A stretch of 64,000 bases of DNA, from NCBI GenBank assembly GCA_903915655.1, contig CAIWTU010000090.1, positions 1 to 64,000 of the forward strand. The letters run 5' to 3'. Numbering within the stretch: the first letter of the stretch is position 1; each line of letters begins with the position of its first letter. The position numbers were made by a program, and so were the translations under genes. The notes beneath the pieces are model-generated. The model was not told the DNA's origin, did no database searches, and saw nothing but the letters and a program-made list of their open reading frames with translations. Below are positions 26,774 to 36,673 of the stretch, one piece after another. The DNA is from an uncultured Geobacter sp. (GTDB lineage: Bacteria > Desulfobacterota > Desulfuromonadia > Geobacterales > Geobacteraceae).

Positions 26774-28006
26774 CTATCTGAGATTATTCTTTATTCTTTC
26801 AACCGCCTCAATCACACTGTCGCGATTGCCGAAGGCGGAAAGCCGGAAGTACCCTTCTCCGCTCGGTCCGAAGCCGCTGCCCGGAGTCCCGACGACATTG
26901 CATTCCGTAAGGAGCTTGTCGAAGAAGCTCCAGGAGGTTATGCCGCAAGGCGTTTTAAGCCAGATATAGGGGGCGTTGACCCCTCCGTAGACGGTCAGAC
27001 CCGCAGAAGCCAGACCTTCCCGGATAATGCGGGCGTTTTCCATGTAGTAATCAATGGTCTCCCTGACCTGGGACCACCCTTCGTCGGAATAGACGGCGGC
27101 TGCGGCCTTTTGTACCGGGTAGGAAACACCATTGAACTTGGTGCTCTGCCGCCGGTTCCAGAGCTTGTTGAGCTGGATGGGGTCGCCTGCGGCAGTATTG
27201 ACCATCAGTTCTTCAGGTACGACGGTAAGTGCGCAGCGCGCCCCGGTAAAACCGGCCGTCTTGGAGAAGCTGCGGAATTCTATGGCGCACTTCTTCGCAC
27301 CTTCAATCTCGTATATAGAGTGAGGTATTGCAGGATCAGTGATGAAGGCCTCATATGCAGCATCGAAGAAGATGACCGCATTCTGCTTCAGGGCATAGTC
27401 GACCCAACCTTTGAGCTGCTCCTTTGTGGCCACGGCGCCGGTCGGATTATTGGGAAAGCAAAGATAGATAATATCGACCGCCTGCTCGGGGAATTCGGGG
27501 TTGAAACCGTTATCCTCTGTACAGGGCATGTAGACCAGCCCCTCGTAATACCCCTGCTCATTCGCCTCTCCGGTACGACCGATCATTACATTGGTATCGT
27601 TGTAGACAGGATAAACCGGATCGCCTATCGCTACTACGTTCTCCAGTGCAAAAATATCGAGGATATTGGCGGTGTCGCACTTGGAACCGTCGGAGATGAA
27701 GACCTCGGAGGTCTTGAGGTCTACGCCGAGCGGGTTGTAGGATTTCTCGATGACTGTGCGGATCAGGAAGTCATACCCCTGTTCCGGGCCGTAACCCATG
27801 AAGCTCTTTTCGCTGGCCATTTCATCGACCGCATCATGGAACGCCCTGATGACAGCCGGCGCCAGGGGACAAGTGACATCACCGATTCCCAGGCGGATAA
27901 TTTTTGCGTTCGGGTTAGCCTCGGCAAAGAGCTTCACACGGCGGCCGATCTCCGGAAAAAGATAGCCGGCTTTCAGCTTGAGGTAATGTTCGTTAACAAG
28001 TGCCAT
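26774..28006 (-). CDS. dapL: LL-diaminopimelate aminotransferase
   Basis: A PLP enzyme converting tetrahydrodipicolinate directly to LL-diaminopimelate, bypassing the succinyl/acetyl route. The 410-residue protein begins [20 protein letters not shown], a DapL signature. It has [29 protein letters not shown] and [15 protein letters not shown] with the PLP-lysine. The dap genes lie immediately upstream, and no dapD/dapE is seen nearby, which fits the aminotransferase pathway. GGAGG precedes the ATG. A 221-base gap separates it from dapB. Confidence 0.95.
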   Translation of the reverse strand: MALVNEHYLKLKAGYLFPEIGRRVKLFAEANPNAKIIRLGIGDVTCPLAPAVIRAFHDAVDEMASEKSFMGYGPEQGYDFLIRTVIEKSYNPLGVDLKTSEVFISDGSKCDTANILDIFALENVVAIGDPVYPVYNDTNVMIGRTGEANEQGYYEGLVYMPCTEDNGFNPEFPEQAVDIIYLCFPNNPTGAVATKEQLKGWVDYALKQNAVIFFDAAYEAFITDPAIPHSIYEIEGAKKCAIEFRSFSKTAGFTGARCALTVVPEELMVNTAAGDPIQLNKLWNRRQSTKFNGVSYPVQKAAAAVYSDEGWSQVRETIDYYMENARIIREGLASAGLTVYGGVNAPYIWLKTPCGITSWSFFDKLLTECNVVGTPGSGFGPSGEGYFRLSAFGNRDSVIEAVERIKNNLR

Positions 28007-28227
28007 TTTCAGTAAACCTCCAAAAAAAACTTATGGAAACTGGTATTAAAAAACAATTTATCGGAATAGCTGCTTATCATCCCACACCGCTTTGGCGGCG
28101 CATTATTGGAGAGTAAATTCACCTCAATATTCCTGCCACTCCTCCTATTTCAGGGGGGTGGGCGGAGTGTAGTCCGGCAAGCATCCATTCCCGCAGGGGA
28201 ACAGAGGGGTTGCCTGAAGGGAGCTTT

Positions 28228-29031
28228 TCACCTTAGTCCCAGCACATCCTGCATATCGTACAACCCCGGCTTCTGCTTTACCACCCACTTGGCTGCGCGC
28301 GCGGCACCGCGGGAGAACATGTCTCGGGTGTGGGCGCGGTGGGTTATTTCGATCCGCTCTCCCATACCGATAAAATAGACGGTATGGTCGCCGACGATAT
28401 CACCACCCCGAATGGTCTGCATCCCTATCTCTTCCCTGCTCCGTTCGCCAGAGATTCCCTCACGGTGGAAATTGGCCACCTTGTTGTAATCGCGACCCAG
28501 AGCCTTCGCCACAACCTCGCCCATGCGGATTGCAGTGCCAGACGGACTGTCCTTTTTCATCTTATGGTGGGCCTCGACGATCTCGACATCGAAATCGTCA
28601 CCCAATATTTTGGCAACATCTGCCAGCAGCTTGAAAACCACGTTAACGCCAACCGACATATTGGGCGCCAGCATGACCGGCACATCCCTGGCCAGTTCCC
28701 TGGCCAGGGCCATATCATCAGGAGTAAAACCGGTGGAACCTATTACCATGGCTTTCCTGTTAAGGCCGCAGACTTCAAGATTCTTCAGGGAGACCATCGG
28801 GTTGGAAAAATCGACGAGGACATCGCACCCTTTGACCAGCTCATTCAGATTATCGATTATCGGCACACCGAGTGTCCCGCAACCGGCAATCAATCCTGCA
28901 TCCATACCGAGGAACTGGTGACCCGGCCGCTCCAGTCCGCCTGACAGTTCCAGTTCGGCATCTTCCTTGACCGCGGTAATTACGCGGCCGCCCATACGAC
29001 CAGCAGCTCCACTGACAGCAACTTTTATCAC
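28228..29031 (-). CDS. dapB: 4-hydroxy-tetrahydrodipicolinate reductase
   Basis: An NAD(P)H-dependent step of lysine/diaminopimelate synthesis. The 267-residue protein has the Rossmann start IKVAVSGAAGRMGGRV, then VLVDFSNP and VIGSTGFTPD. The catalytic stretch IVEAHHKMKKDSPSGTA carries the conserved HH and Lys. The start codon is GTG and overlaps the dapA stop by 4 bases (GTGA), indicating translational coupling. Confidence 0.96.
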   Translation of the reverse strand: MIKVAVSGAAGRMGGRVITAVKEDAELELSGGLERPGHQFLGMDAGLIAGCGTLGVPIIDNLNELVKGCDVLVDFSNPMVSLKNLEVCGLNRKAMVIGSTGFTPDDMALARELARDVPVMLAPNMSVGVNVVFKLLADVAKILGDDFDVEIVEAHHKMKKDSPSGTAIRMGEVVAKALGRDYNKVANFHREGISGERSREEIGMQTIRGGDIVGDHTVYFIGMGERIEITHRAHTRDMFSRGAARAAKWVVKQKPGLYDMQDVLGLR

Positions 29032-29912
29032 TCTGCGCCTCCAATCAAGCCGTATTCCTTCATTACCCCCGCCAGCGTTCCCCTGTTAACCTCGGACATC
29101 GGTGTCAGAGGCAACCGCAATTCATCACTACATTTCCCCATGAGGCCGAGGGCTGTCTTCACCGGAGCCGGATTGGTCTCGATGAACATCGCATTGTTGA
29201 TTTTAAGGAGCATCAGGTGCAACCGTCTCGCCTCCTCCATATTCCCGGCCAGGAAAGCGTCAACCAGTGCGGCGATTTCCTTCGGCATGATATTGGCGGT
29301 TACTGAGATGACTCCTTTGGCCCCACAGGCCATCATGGGGAAGGTAATGAAATCGTCCCCGGAGAGGACATCTATCTTATCCCCGCACAAAGCCAGCACT
29401 TCGGATCCCTGCAGTAGGGAACCTGTCGCCTCCTTGATGGCCACGATGTTTGAATGTCCGGCAAGCCGGGCTACCGTCTCCGGAAGGAGATTCACGGCAG
29501 TCCGTCCCGGTACATTGTAAAGCACCTGAGGCAACTGCACCGCATCAGCGATCGCCTTGAAATGCCTATACAGCCCCTCCTGGGTCGGCTTGTTGTAATA
29601 GGGGGTAACAAGCAGGGCCCCGTCGGCGCCGAGCCTTTTGGCATGCTCGGTAATCTCGATCGCCTCTTTGGTCGAGTTGGATCCCGTTCCGGCAATAACG
29701 GGTACCCGCTTTGCAACCTGCTGAACAACGATCTCGATCACCCGGTTATGTTCATCATAATCGAGCGTGGAGGCCTCACCAGTCGTACCGCAAGGAACGA
29801 TTCCGTCGGTGCCGTTCAGGATCTGGAATTCGACCAGCTCTCGCAGCTTTTCTTCGTCAAGCGCCTGGTTCCTGAATGGTGTGACGATTGCTACGATACT
29901 CCCTTTGAACAT
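29028..29912 (-). CDS. dapA: 4-hydroxy-tetrahydrodipicolinate synthase
   Basis: Condenses pyruvate with aspartate semialdehyde at the head of the lysine branch. The 294-residue barrel shows GSIVAIVTPFRN, DGIVPCGTTGEASTL and VTPYYNKPTQEGLYRHF. VLYNVPGRTAVNL carries the Tyr of the catalytic triad, and VAIKEATG carries the Schiff-base lysine. It overlaps dapB by 4 bases. A short palindrome CCCG-CTAAA-CGGG lies just upstream at 29930-29942. Confidence 0.97.
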   Translation of the reverse strand: MFKGSIVAIVTPFRNQALDEEKLRELVEFQILNGTDGIVPCGTTGEASTLDYDEHNRVIEIVVQQVAKRVPVIAGTGSNSTKEAIEITEHAKRLGADGALLVTPYYNKPTQEGLYRHFKAIADAVQLPQVLYNVPGRTAVNLLPETVARLAGHSNIVAIKEATGSLLQGSEVLALCGDKIDVLSGDDFITFPMMACGAKGVISVTANIMPKEIAALVDAFLAGNMEEARRLHLMLLKINNAMFIETNPAPVKTALGLMGKCSDELRLPLTPMSEVNRGTLAGVMKEYGLIGGAE

Positions 29913-30064
29913 GGCGATACCCTCCTAACCCCGCTAAACGGGATAAGTGCGTTAACGAAGCTGTTGCCTCCCCAAAAAGGGGGGAAATGACTTCTGACTT
30001 GCTGATATAAATGGATGTCTGCATCGCACCGGAGCGCTTATCGACACCCCTTCAACAGCGAATT

Positions 30065-31318
30065 CTAAAGAAAAGCAGGGAGAGTCTCTCCCTTGACAAG
30101 GTCCGCAAGGAGCTCCCGTTCCCTGACAACTGCAAAGGTATCCCCTTTGACCATAACCTCGGCAGCCCGTGGACGGCTGTTATAGTTGCTGCTCATTGCA
30201 AAGCCATAGGCACCTGCAGACATGAAAGCAATCAGATCCCCCTGTCTGAACCGTGGCATTTCCCGGTCTTTCGCAAGGAAGTCGCCGGATTCACAGATGG
30301 GGCCAACTATATCCGCTACGATGCTCCCTTCGTGATCCTTTCTGACCGCCTGAATCCCATGGTAAGAACCGTAAAGGGAGGGGCGAGCCAGATCATTCAT
30401 GGCCGCATCAACAATAACAAAGTTTTTCTCGTCCCCCTTCTTGGTATAAAGGCATTTGCCAACCATAATACCGGCATTACCTACCAGGTTTCGGCCGGGC
30501 TCGAACAGAAGATGCAGCCCCATATCTCTGGTCTCAGCGACAATTGCCGCGCCATATTCGGCCGGCAGGGGTGGGGCTTCTTCATCATAGGTAATCCCGA
30601 GGCCACCGCCAAGGTCGAAATAGTTGAGCCTGATCCCTGCCTCAGCGAGACTTACCACAAGACGCTTCAGTTTTCTGATGGCGTCGACAAAGGGAGAAAT
30701 TTTTGTGAGCTGGCTGCCGATATGACAGTCTATCCCGATAACTTCCAGATTGGCCATTCCTGCGGCTCGTTTGTACTGCTCCAGGGAGCGCTCTATATTG
30801 ATACCGAATTTGGCCTTCTTTAACCCGGTGGTAATGTAGGGATGGGTTTCCGGGTCGACGTCCGGGTTGACCCTGATGGCGATCCCGGCCTTGCAGCGGA
30901 GCCGGCCGGCAATCTCATTCAATCTGTCCAGTTCCTCTTCAGATTCCACATTGAACATCAGGATACCGGTCTTGAGCGCAAATTCTATCTCGTCATCCTT
31001 TTTCCCCACGCCGGAGTATACAATCTTCCGCGGGTCGACAGCTGCCTGCAGCGCTCGATAAAGTTCACCCCCTGACACAATGTCAACACCACCACCAAGG
31101 TTGGCAAATGTTTTCAAAACAGCCAGATTTGAATTCGCCTTCATGGAATAACAGATCGTATGGGGAACGGACGAAAATGCATCATCCATAGACTTGAAAT
31201 GGCGCTCCAGGGTGGCATGGGAATATATGTAGAGAGGAGTCCCGACTTTGGCGACAATCTCCTTGACCGCAACTTCTTCAGCATATAGCTCATTATTTTT
31301 ATACGTAAAGTGATTCAT
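30065..31318 (-). CDS. lysA: Diaminopimelate decarboxylase
   Basis: The last step of lysine synthesis, a PLP fold-type III enzyme. The 417-residue protein has CYSMKANSNLAVLKTFANLG with the PLP-lysine. IVYSGVGKKDDEI, GIDCHIGSQLT and LNYFDLGGGLGI follow. The C-terminal CGPICESGDFLAKDR-like stretch (GPICESGDFLAKDREMP) and GAYGFAMSSNYNSRPRAAEV carry catalytic Cys and substrate contacts. It heads the lysA-dapA-dapB-dapL run. The 831 bases upstream hold decayed genes, so its original link to the arginine block has been interrupted. Confidence 0.97.
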   Translation of the reverse strand: MNHFTYKNNELYAEEVAVKEIVAKVGTPLYIYSHATLERHFKSMDDAFSSVPHTICYSMKANSNLAVLKTFANLGGGVDIVSGGELYRALQAAVDPRKIVYSGVGKKDDEIEFALKTGILMFNVESEEELDRLNEIAGRLRCKAGIAIRVNPDVDPETHPYITTGLKKAKFGINIERSLEQYKRAAGMANLEVIGIDCHIGSQLTKISPFVDAIRKLKRLVVSLAEAGIRLNYFDLGGGLGITYDEEAPPLPAEYGAAIVAETRDMGLHLLFEPGRNLVGNAGIMVGKCLYTKKGDEKNFVIVDAAMNDLARPSLYGSYHGIQAVRKDHEGSIVADIVGPICESGDFLAKDREMPRFRQGDLIAFMSAGAYGFAMSSNYNSRPRAAEVMVKGDTFAVVRERELLADLVKGETLPAFL

Positions 31319-31479
31319 TCCATTCCTCCAAAAATGTATACAGTCTACAGGGGCTCACAGTAGTCAAAATTTTTATCACATGGTCTGAAAAAAGTCAAAA
31401 TATTAGCGTATGGCACAGTGATGAAGATAATGTCATCCCGTCTGCTGCTTACCAGGTATGATCCGACGGACCTTTTCTG
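31319..31479. other. lysA upstream region
   Basis: AT-rich leader of lysA. It presumably holds the lysA promoter created or retained after the insertion scar. No consensus promoter was called. Confidence 0.3.
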
Positions 31480-31710
31480 TCAAAAATACCATGGAGTAGG
31501 CCTTACCGCTCCCCGGCTCCCTTCGGCGATGTTCTGCCTGCCGCTGCGCGCCGCCTGCACCATCTGGTCAACAAGTCGTGAACGCTTGTCGATGAAGCGC
31601 TCGCAGAATGATACCGCGGCATTGTAGATGATGGTGGTTGTCTGAAAGGAACGGAGGGATCGGTAGCCACCGCTTGGCCGCAGTTTTTTGTAGGATGCAG
31701 CTTCGCTCAT
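31480..31710 (-). pseudogene. Truncated four-helix-bundle (S23-like, suffix type) protein gene
   Basis: The frame from ATG 31710 reads SYKKLRPSGGYRSLRSFQTT, then CERFIDKRSRLVDQMVQAAR and SGRQNIAEGS. This is the N-terminal half of the four-helix-bundle family related to 23S rRNA intervening-sequence proteins, whose suffix-domain members often sit beside type I restriction genes. After IAEGSR the sequence diverges (GAVRPTPWYF, stop), so roughly the second half is lost. It overlaps the end of an hsdS-like fragment. Confidence 0.6.
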
Positions 31711-32103
31711 ACGCTTTCTCCCCACTCATCAGCTTCGGCAGGAGCAGGTCATGGGCGATACGGAGCTTGTAGTTGTAGATACCCAGGCCTGCTTGCGCTG
31801 TTCGTAAAGCCGCTTCAGGCGCTTGCGGTCGCACGCTTCTCCATCAGCATCGGCCAGCTTGTAAATCAAATCAACCCGCTTAATCAGCCCTCTGGCCGCC
31901 TCCGCCAGCGGATCAAAAGCCTATCGGGCGGCATGCTGGTCAGCATTGGTTGCAAATAAGGCAGTGTGGTGCTGCGCCAAAAAAACTTCTAGCTTAACAA
32001 TCAAATTCGACCGATCGGTCCGATACGACTGATCAATCGGATCTGTTAAACCAGCTTCAAAGTCACCCAAAGCGCCTGGTCGCAGTGCCTCGCTGTCAAA
32101 GCT
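31706..32103 (-). pseudogene. Decayed restriction-locus-like fragment (hsdS-type end)
   Basis: Minus-strand translation gives two open pieces in one frame separated by a TAG at 31921-31923 (second piece: PLAEAARGLIKRVDLIYKLA, then DRKRLKRLYEQRK). A frame change near 31800 then leads into NYKLRIAHDLLLPKLMSGEK. The DLLLPKLMSGE ending is typical of type I restriction specificity subunits. Stop codon plus frameshift show the gene is dead. Assignment of the first piece is uncertain. Confidence 0.45.
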
Positions 32104-32149
32104 GAGCAGGCAGCTTTATCTACCACTCATAACCTCTATCCGCAATCAT

Positions 32150-32905
32150 TCATTCCGGCGCGGCCAGAACACAGGCTACTTCATTGGAAAGATTGCTTTC
32201 AACCAACTCGCCGTTAACTCTTATCACACTCCGGACAGTGTAAAGATATTGCAATCCAAATTCCGGCGTCAAATCTTCAAAACGGTTTCCCTGTTCCGGC
32301 TTGCTGTTGATTGCCGCAACTGGCACTGGGCCTCCGACCGAGCGGCGGTAAATATTGTATCCTGCTATGGAACTATTTTCAGGTAGGGGGAACGAAGTCC
32401 ATTCGAGAATTAGAGCGAAAGGTGAGGATACAACCTTCAGCTTTGGAGCTGCGGAAGGGGGGAGATACTTCCTGCGTGCCCTGTTCGAATCCTGTCCCGC
32501 AACACCGTCCTTTGCCAGGGAAACGGCCTTGTACTGATAGCTCTTTCCTTCAACCAGATCCGTATCCGCAAAGCAATAATGCTTCCCGGAACGACGGACA
32601 TCCTGCAGATATTCAAGATCCACGGAGCGGAGCAGGCGGTATGCCGTCGGGCACTCATCACAATCCTCCGCCGGAGGCAAAACATCCCTCCTGAAAATGC
32701 GGAATCCAGTCAGGTTTTTCAACGGCTTGCCACTTACCTCTTTGGGAGGAGGAGACCAGCAGAGCTGAAAAAAACTCCCTTTCTGCGCTACAGTCAGGTC
32801 CGTAATCGCAGCAGGAACATAGGCTTCCGGCGGAATAAGCGGGCCCTTTTTGCCACATCCGGCAAGCAGAACGATCATCCCCATCAAGAAAAGTCTCTTT
32901 TGCAT
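32150..32905 (-). CDS. Lipoprotein with fibronectin type III-like repeats
   Basis: Start set at ATG 32905 (MQKRLFLMGMIVLLAGCGKKGPL), preceded by GGAGAGAC. The lipobox LLAGC predicts acylation at Cys16. The mature N-terminus GKKGPLIPP resembles small LptM-type lipoproteins, but the protein is much longer (251 residues). Two modules follow, each with Trp in the first strand and a Tyr/phe-rich end: PAAITDLTVAQ...YQYKAVSLAKDG and LKVVSSPFALILEWTSFP...YLYTVRSVI, with SIAGYNIYRR. These look like fibronectin III folds. It follows argH by 44 bases. It is a conserved position in Geobacter-type arg-lys clusters, but its function is unknown. Confidence 0.78.
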   Translation of the reverse strand: MQKRLFLMGMIVLLAGCGKKGPLIPPEAYVPAAITDLTVAQKGSFFQLCWSPPPKEVSGKPLKNLTGFRIFRRDVLPPAEDCDECPTAYRLLRSVDLEYLQDVRRSGKHYCFADTDLVEGKSYQYKAVSLAKDGVAGQDSNRARRKYLPPSAAPKLKVVSSPFALILEWTSFPLPENSSIAGYNIYRRSVGGPVPVAAINSKPEQGNRFEDLTPEFGLQYLYTVRSVIRVNGELVESNLSNEVACVLAAPE

Positions 32906-32949
32906 GTCTCTCCAACTGTCCCTGTACGCTATACGCCGTTCACCGTTCA

Positions 32950-34326
32950 TCAGCGTCCCGACTTCAACCGTTTTATCTCCGCCATAACCCGTTCCGGTGC
33001 CGTACCTCCGGTAGCCCGGCGGGCATTCACGCTCGCCTCAAGAGTTATTTCATCGAAAATATCCCCCCCGATCATTGCAGAAAAGCTCTGCCATTCAGCC
33101 AGAGACATTTCCGGCAGATCTTTACGGTGTTCTATGCAGAAGCGGACCGCTTTCCCTACTACCTCATGTGCGTCACGAAACGGCAAACCCTTGCGCACCA
33201 GATAGTCGGCCACGTCGGTGGCCGTCGAAAAACCCCGGTTTGCGGCAGTGCGCATCGCTTCGGCTCTGACCTTCATCTCGCGCACCATATCGGCAAATAT
33301 CTTCAAACTCCCCTTGAGGGTGTCGATCGTATCGAACAACGGTTCCTTGTCTTCCTGCATATCCTTGTTATAGGCGAGTGGCAATGATTTCATGACAGTA
33401 AGGAGCGCCACCAGATTCCCGTATACCCTGCCGGTTTTACCCCTTACCAGTTCCGGAACATCAGGATTTTTCTTCTGCGGCATGATGGATGAACCGGTGC
33501 AGAAGGCATCCGACAGTTCAATGAAGCCGAATTCGCTGGTAGACCAGAGGATCAGCTCTTCAGAAAAACGCGACAGATGCATCATCACGATTGAAGAGGC
33601 TGCCAGGAATTCGAGCGCGAAATCGCGGTCGGAGACCGAGTCGAGGGAATTCCTCGTAACATCTGAAAAATCAAGAATTTCAGCCAGATATTCCCGATCT
33701 ATGGGAAAGGTAGTTCCAGCAAGGGCACCTGCGCCAAGCGGGAGCAGATTGAGCCGTTTCAGGCAGTCTCCCATCCTCCCCTGGTCACGTTTGAACATTT
33801 CCACGTAAGCCAGCATATGGTGTGAGAAGAGAATCGGCTGGGCAATCTGCAGATGGGTATAGCCGGGCATGATCACTTCGAGATTTTGTTCCGCCTGAAA
33901 GAGCAGGGAGTCGACGAGCCTATCCAGATAGGCGCTGATCTCCACTATTTCGTCCCGCAGGTAGAGGCGTATGTCCAGAGCAACCTGGTCGTTTCGCGAC
34001 CGGCCCGTATGGAGACGCTTCCCCGCATCGCCGATTGCATCGGAGAGACGCGCCTCGATGTTCATGTGAATATCTTCCAGTGACACCGAGAAATCGAATT
34101 TACCGGCTTCTATCCGGGCAAGGATATCCTGCAGGCCGTCGATTATCGACTCAGCATCGGCCATCGCAATTATTCCCTGCTTCCCCAGCATCCTGGCATG
34201 GGCGATGGAACCCCTGATGTCCTGGTGATAGAGCCTCTTGTCGAAGTCAATGGAGGCGGTGAATTCCTCGACGAATCTGTCGGTAGGCTGGGTGAAGCGT
34301 CCGCCCCACAATTTATCCTTGGACAT
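32950..34326 (-). CDS. argH: Argininosuccinate lyase
   Basis: Cleaves argininosuccinate to arginine and fumarate. The 458-residue protein starts [20 protein letters not shown] and has [17 protein letters not shown] and [19 protein letters not shown]. The fumarase/aspartase-superfamily signature [12 protein letters not shown] carries the catalytic Ser loop. The last gene of the argB-D-F-G-H series, it lies 42 bases after argG. Heptamer-like repeats (GAACGGT GAACGGC GTATAGC) fill the gap to the lipoprotein gene. Confidence 0.97.
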   Translation of the reverse strand: MSKDKLWGGRFTQPTDRFVEEFTASIDFDKRLYHQDIRGSIAHARMLGKQGIIAMADAESIIDGLQDILARIEAGKFDFSVSLEDIHMNIEARLSDAIGDAGKRLHTGRSRNDQVALDIRLYLRDEIVEISAYLDRLVDSLLFQAEQNLEVIMPGYTHLQIAQPILFSHHMLAYVEMFKRDQGRMGDCLKRLNLLPLGAGALAGTTFPIDREYLAEILDFSDVTRNSLDSVSDRDFALEFLAASSIVMMHLSRFSEELILWSTSEFGFIELSDAFCTGSSIMPQKKNPDVPELVRGKTGRVYGNLVALLTVMKSLPLAYNKDMQEDKEPLFDTIDTLKGSLKIFADMVREMKVRAEAMRTAANRGFSTATDVADYLVRKGLPFRDAHEVVGKAVRFCIEHRKDLPEMSLAEWQSFSAMIGGDIFDEITLEASVNARRATGGTAPERVMAEIKRLKSGR

Positions 34327-34368
34327 GTAACTCTCCTGCGTTTATTTTCTGTCGGTAGTAATAATCTG

Positions 34369-35586
34369 TTATTTTCTGTTTGCCTGCATCAACGCCCGGA
34401 TACGCAACCGAAGCGCATTAAGCTTGATGAACCCCTCCGCATCTTTCTGATTGTAAACCATATCTTTCTCGAAAGTTGCGAATTCCGGGTTAAAAAGGGA
34501 ATCGGTTTCGGACTTACGTCCTACGGTACGACAGTGCCCCTTGAAGAGCTTGACTCTGGCCACGCCGTTAACACACTTTTGCGAGTCGTCGATCAAGGTC
34601 TGGAGCATTTCACGCTCGGGGGCGAACCAGAAACCGTAGTAGACCATCTCGGCGTAGCGCGGGATAAGGGAATCGCGGAGGTGCATGACCTCGCGGTCCA
34701 TGGTTATCTGCTCCACGGCCATGTGAGCTTCGCGGAGGATGGTTCCGCCGGGGGTTTCATAAACACCTCGGGACTTCATCCCGACAAACCGGTTTTCCAG
34801 CAGGTCGACCCGGCCGACTCCGTGCTCGCCGCCCAGGTAGTTCAGATGGGCAAGAAGATGAGCCGGCGACATCTTTTCACCATCAACTGCCACCGCATTC
34901 CCCCCCCTGAACTCGATCTCCACGTACTGGGGCTTGTTGGGAGCTTTTTCAGGTGGCCTGGTCAGAACGTACATCTCCTCCGGGGCCTCTGCCCAGGGGT
35001 CTTCGAGAATTCCCCCCTCGAAGGAGATATGCAGGAGGTTGCGGTCGGAAGACCAGGGACGTTTTTTGGTAACGGGGACGGGAATACCGTTTTTCTTGGC
35101 GTAATCGAGCAAGGCCTGGCGGCTGTTCAGGTTCCAGTCCCGCCATGGCGCTATGACGACAACTGATGGGTCAAAATGGTAATAAGTGAGCTCGAAGCGG
35201 ACCTGGTCGTTCCCCTTCCCCGTGGCGCCATGGGCCACGGAATCAGCCTTTTCGATCGCTGCAATTTCCATCTGCCTTTTAGCGATAAGCGGCCTGGCAA
35301 TCGAGGTTCCGAGGAGGTACTGTCCCTCGTAGATTGCATTGGCCCGGAACATGGGGAATACGAAGTCGCTGACGAATTCTTCCCGCAGGTCATCGATATA
35401 AACCTTGTCAGCGCCGGTGGCAAGCGCCTTGTCGCGGATCGGAGTCAACTCGTCCCCCTGCCCGAGGTCTGCGGCAAAGGCTACGACCTTGCATCCGTAC
35501 TCGTTCTTCAGCCACTTGAGGATTATAGAGGTATCAAGACCGCCAGAATAGGCAAGGACAATCTTTTCCACTTTTTTTTCGGACAT
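34369..35586 (-). CDS. argG: Argininosuccinate synthase
   Basis: ATP-dependent condensation of citrulline and aspartate. The 405-residue protein has the PP-loop [18 protein letters not shown] at its N-terminus. [34 protein letters not shown] and [17 protein letters not shown] follow in family order. It is in the minus-strand arginine operon between argF and argH, with short gaps. Confidence 0.97.
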   Translation of the reverse strand: MSEKKVEKIVLAYSGGLDTSIILKWLKNEYGCKVVAFAADLGQGDELTPIRDKALATGADKVYIDDLREEFVSDFVFPMFRANAIYEGQYLLGTSIARPLIAKRQMEIAAIEKADSVAHGATGKGNDQVRFELTYYHFDPSVVVIAPWRDWNLNSRQALLDYAKKNGIPVPVTKKRPWSSDRNLLHISFEGGILEDPWAEAPEEMYVLTRPPEKAPNKPQYVEIEFRGGNAVAVDGEKMSPAHLLAHLNYLGGEHGVGRVDLLENRFVGMKSRGVYETPGGTILREAHMAVEQITMDREVMHLRDSLIPRYAEMVYYGFWFAPEREMLQTLIDDSQKCVNGVARVKLFKGHCRTVGRKSETDSLFNPEFATFEKDMVYNQKDAEGFIKLNALRLRIRALMQANRK

Positions 35587-35660
35587 ATTGTTTCTCCTTG
35601 GAATATCAATTGAATAGCAGGCAGCAGAGAATCGAAGTCAACACCGGGGGTGGAGGTTTC

Positions 35661-36578
35661 TCAGCGCGAACCCATCAGCTGGGCCATGATCGCCTTCTGT
35701 ATATGCAACCTGTTTTCCGCCTCGTCCCAGACAACTGAATTGCTCCCCTCGATAACTTCGTCTGTGATCTCCTCATCCCTGTGCGCGGGGAGGCAATGCA
35801 GCACGACAAAGTCGGGTCTGGCGCTCTTCAAAAGCTGCCCGTTGAGCTGATAACCGGCAAACGCCTCCTTTCTTGCCCTCTGCTCGGCTTCCATCCCCAT
35901 GCTTGCCCATACATCCGTGTTCAGGACATCGGCGCCATCTGCGGCCACTTTCGGGTCGTCCGTCAATACGATCCGGGAGGTCGCACGGGAAAGGGCCCAA
36001 TCCAGGACCTGTTTATCGGGCTGATATCCCTTCGGGCAGGCCAGAGCCAGGTCGAAACCAAAGATCGCGGCCGCCTCGATCCAGGTATTGGCCATGTTGT
36101 TCCCGTCGCCGATCCAGGCAAACTTAAGCCCGGCATATCCCCCCTTGTGTTCAATGACAGTCAGAAGGTCCGCCATAACCTGACAGGGGTGGAAGAGATC
36201 GGTGAGTCCGTTGATGACCGGAATTGTGCTGTAGTGGGCCAGTTCTTCCACGATCTCCTGACCGTAGGTCCGGATCATTATCCCGTCGCAGTAGCGTGAC
36301 AGGGTCCGGGCGGTATCCTTGAGCGGTTCGCCGCGCCCCATCTGGGAGGCGCCGGAGGAGATGAAGAGGCCATGGCCGCCCAATTGATATATCCCCACCT
36401 CGAAGGAGACCCTCGTGCGGGTAGAAGACTTTTCAAAGATCATCGCCAGGGTTTTACCCTTGAGAAGACGATGTTTGTCCCCATTCTTCTGTTTCAGCTT
36501 AAGTTCTGTGGCGAGCTTGAAGAGATTGTCAAGTTCATCTTTGGTAAAAGCGTTGAGCGCTAAAAAATCCTTTTTCAT
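35661..36578 (-). CDS. argF: Ornithine carbamoyltransferase
   Basis: Start set at ATG 36578 (MKKDFLALNAFTKDELDNLF), with GAGGGAAA upstream, giving 305 residues. It forms citrulline from ornithine and carbamoyl phosphate. Visible motifs are the carbamoyl-phosphate loop EKSSTRTRVSFEVG, RTYGQEIVEELAHYS, PVINGLTDLFHPCQVMADLL and the ornithine/catalytic Cys loop VLHCLPAHRDEEI. Between argD and argF lies an inverted repeat (36602-36673). Confidence 0.97.
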   Translation of the reverse strand: MKKDFLALNAFTKDELDNLFKLATELKLKQKNGDKHRLLKGKTLAMIFEKSSTRTRVSFEVGIYQLGGHGLFISSGASQMGRGEPLKDTARTLSRYCDGIMIRTYGQEIVEELAHYSTIPVINGLTDLFHPCQVMADLLTVIEHKGGYAGLKFAWIGDGNNMANTWIEAAAIFGFDLALACPKGYQPDKQVLDWALSRATSRIVLTDDPKVAADGADVLNTDVWASMGMEAEQRARKEAFAGYQLNGQLLKSARPDFVVLHCLPAHRDEEITDEVIEGSNSVVWDEAENRLHIQKAIMAQLMGSR

Positions 36579-36601
36579 GTTTTTCCCTCTGGTGCATGCA
36601 A

Positions 36602-36673
36602 TGTAGGGGCGCATGGCGTACGCCCTCGATGGAAACTATCAAAATCAGTCAGGGGACGACGTTCGCCCCTACA
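36602..36673. repeat. GTAGGGGCG inverted repeat overlapping argD stop
   Basis: TGTAGGGGCG (36602-36611) and CGCCCCTACA (36664-36673) are perfect 10-bp inverted arms around a 52-base interior. The right arm contains the argD stop codon (36669-36671). Confidence 0.75.

Noticed and set aside
26696-28015. 439-residue plus-strand open frame opposite dapL
   Set aside because: Covers a clearly real DapL on the minus strand; composition is that of a shadow frame.
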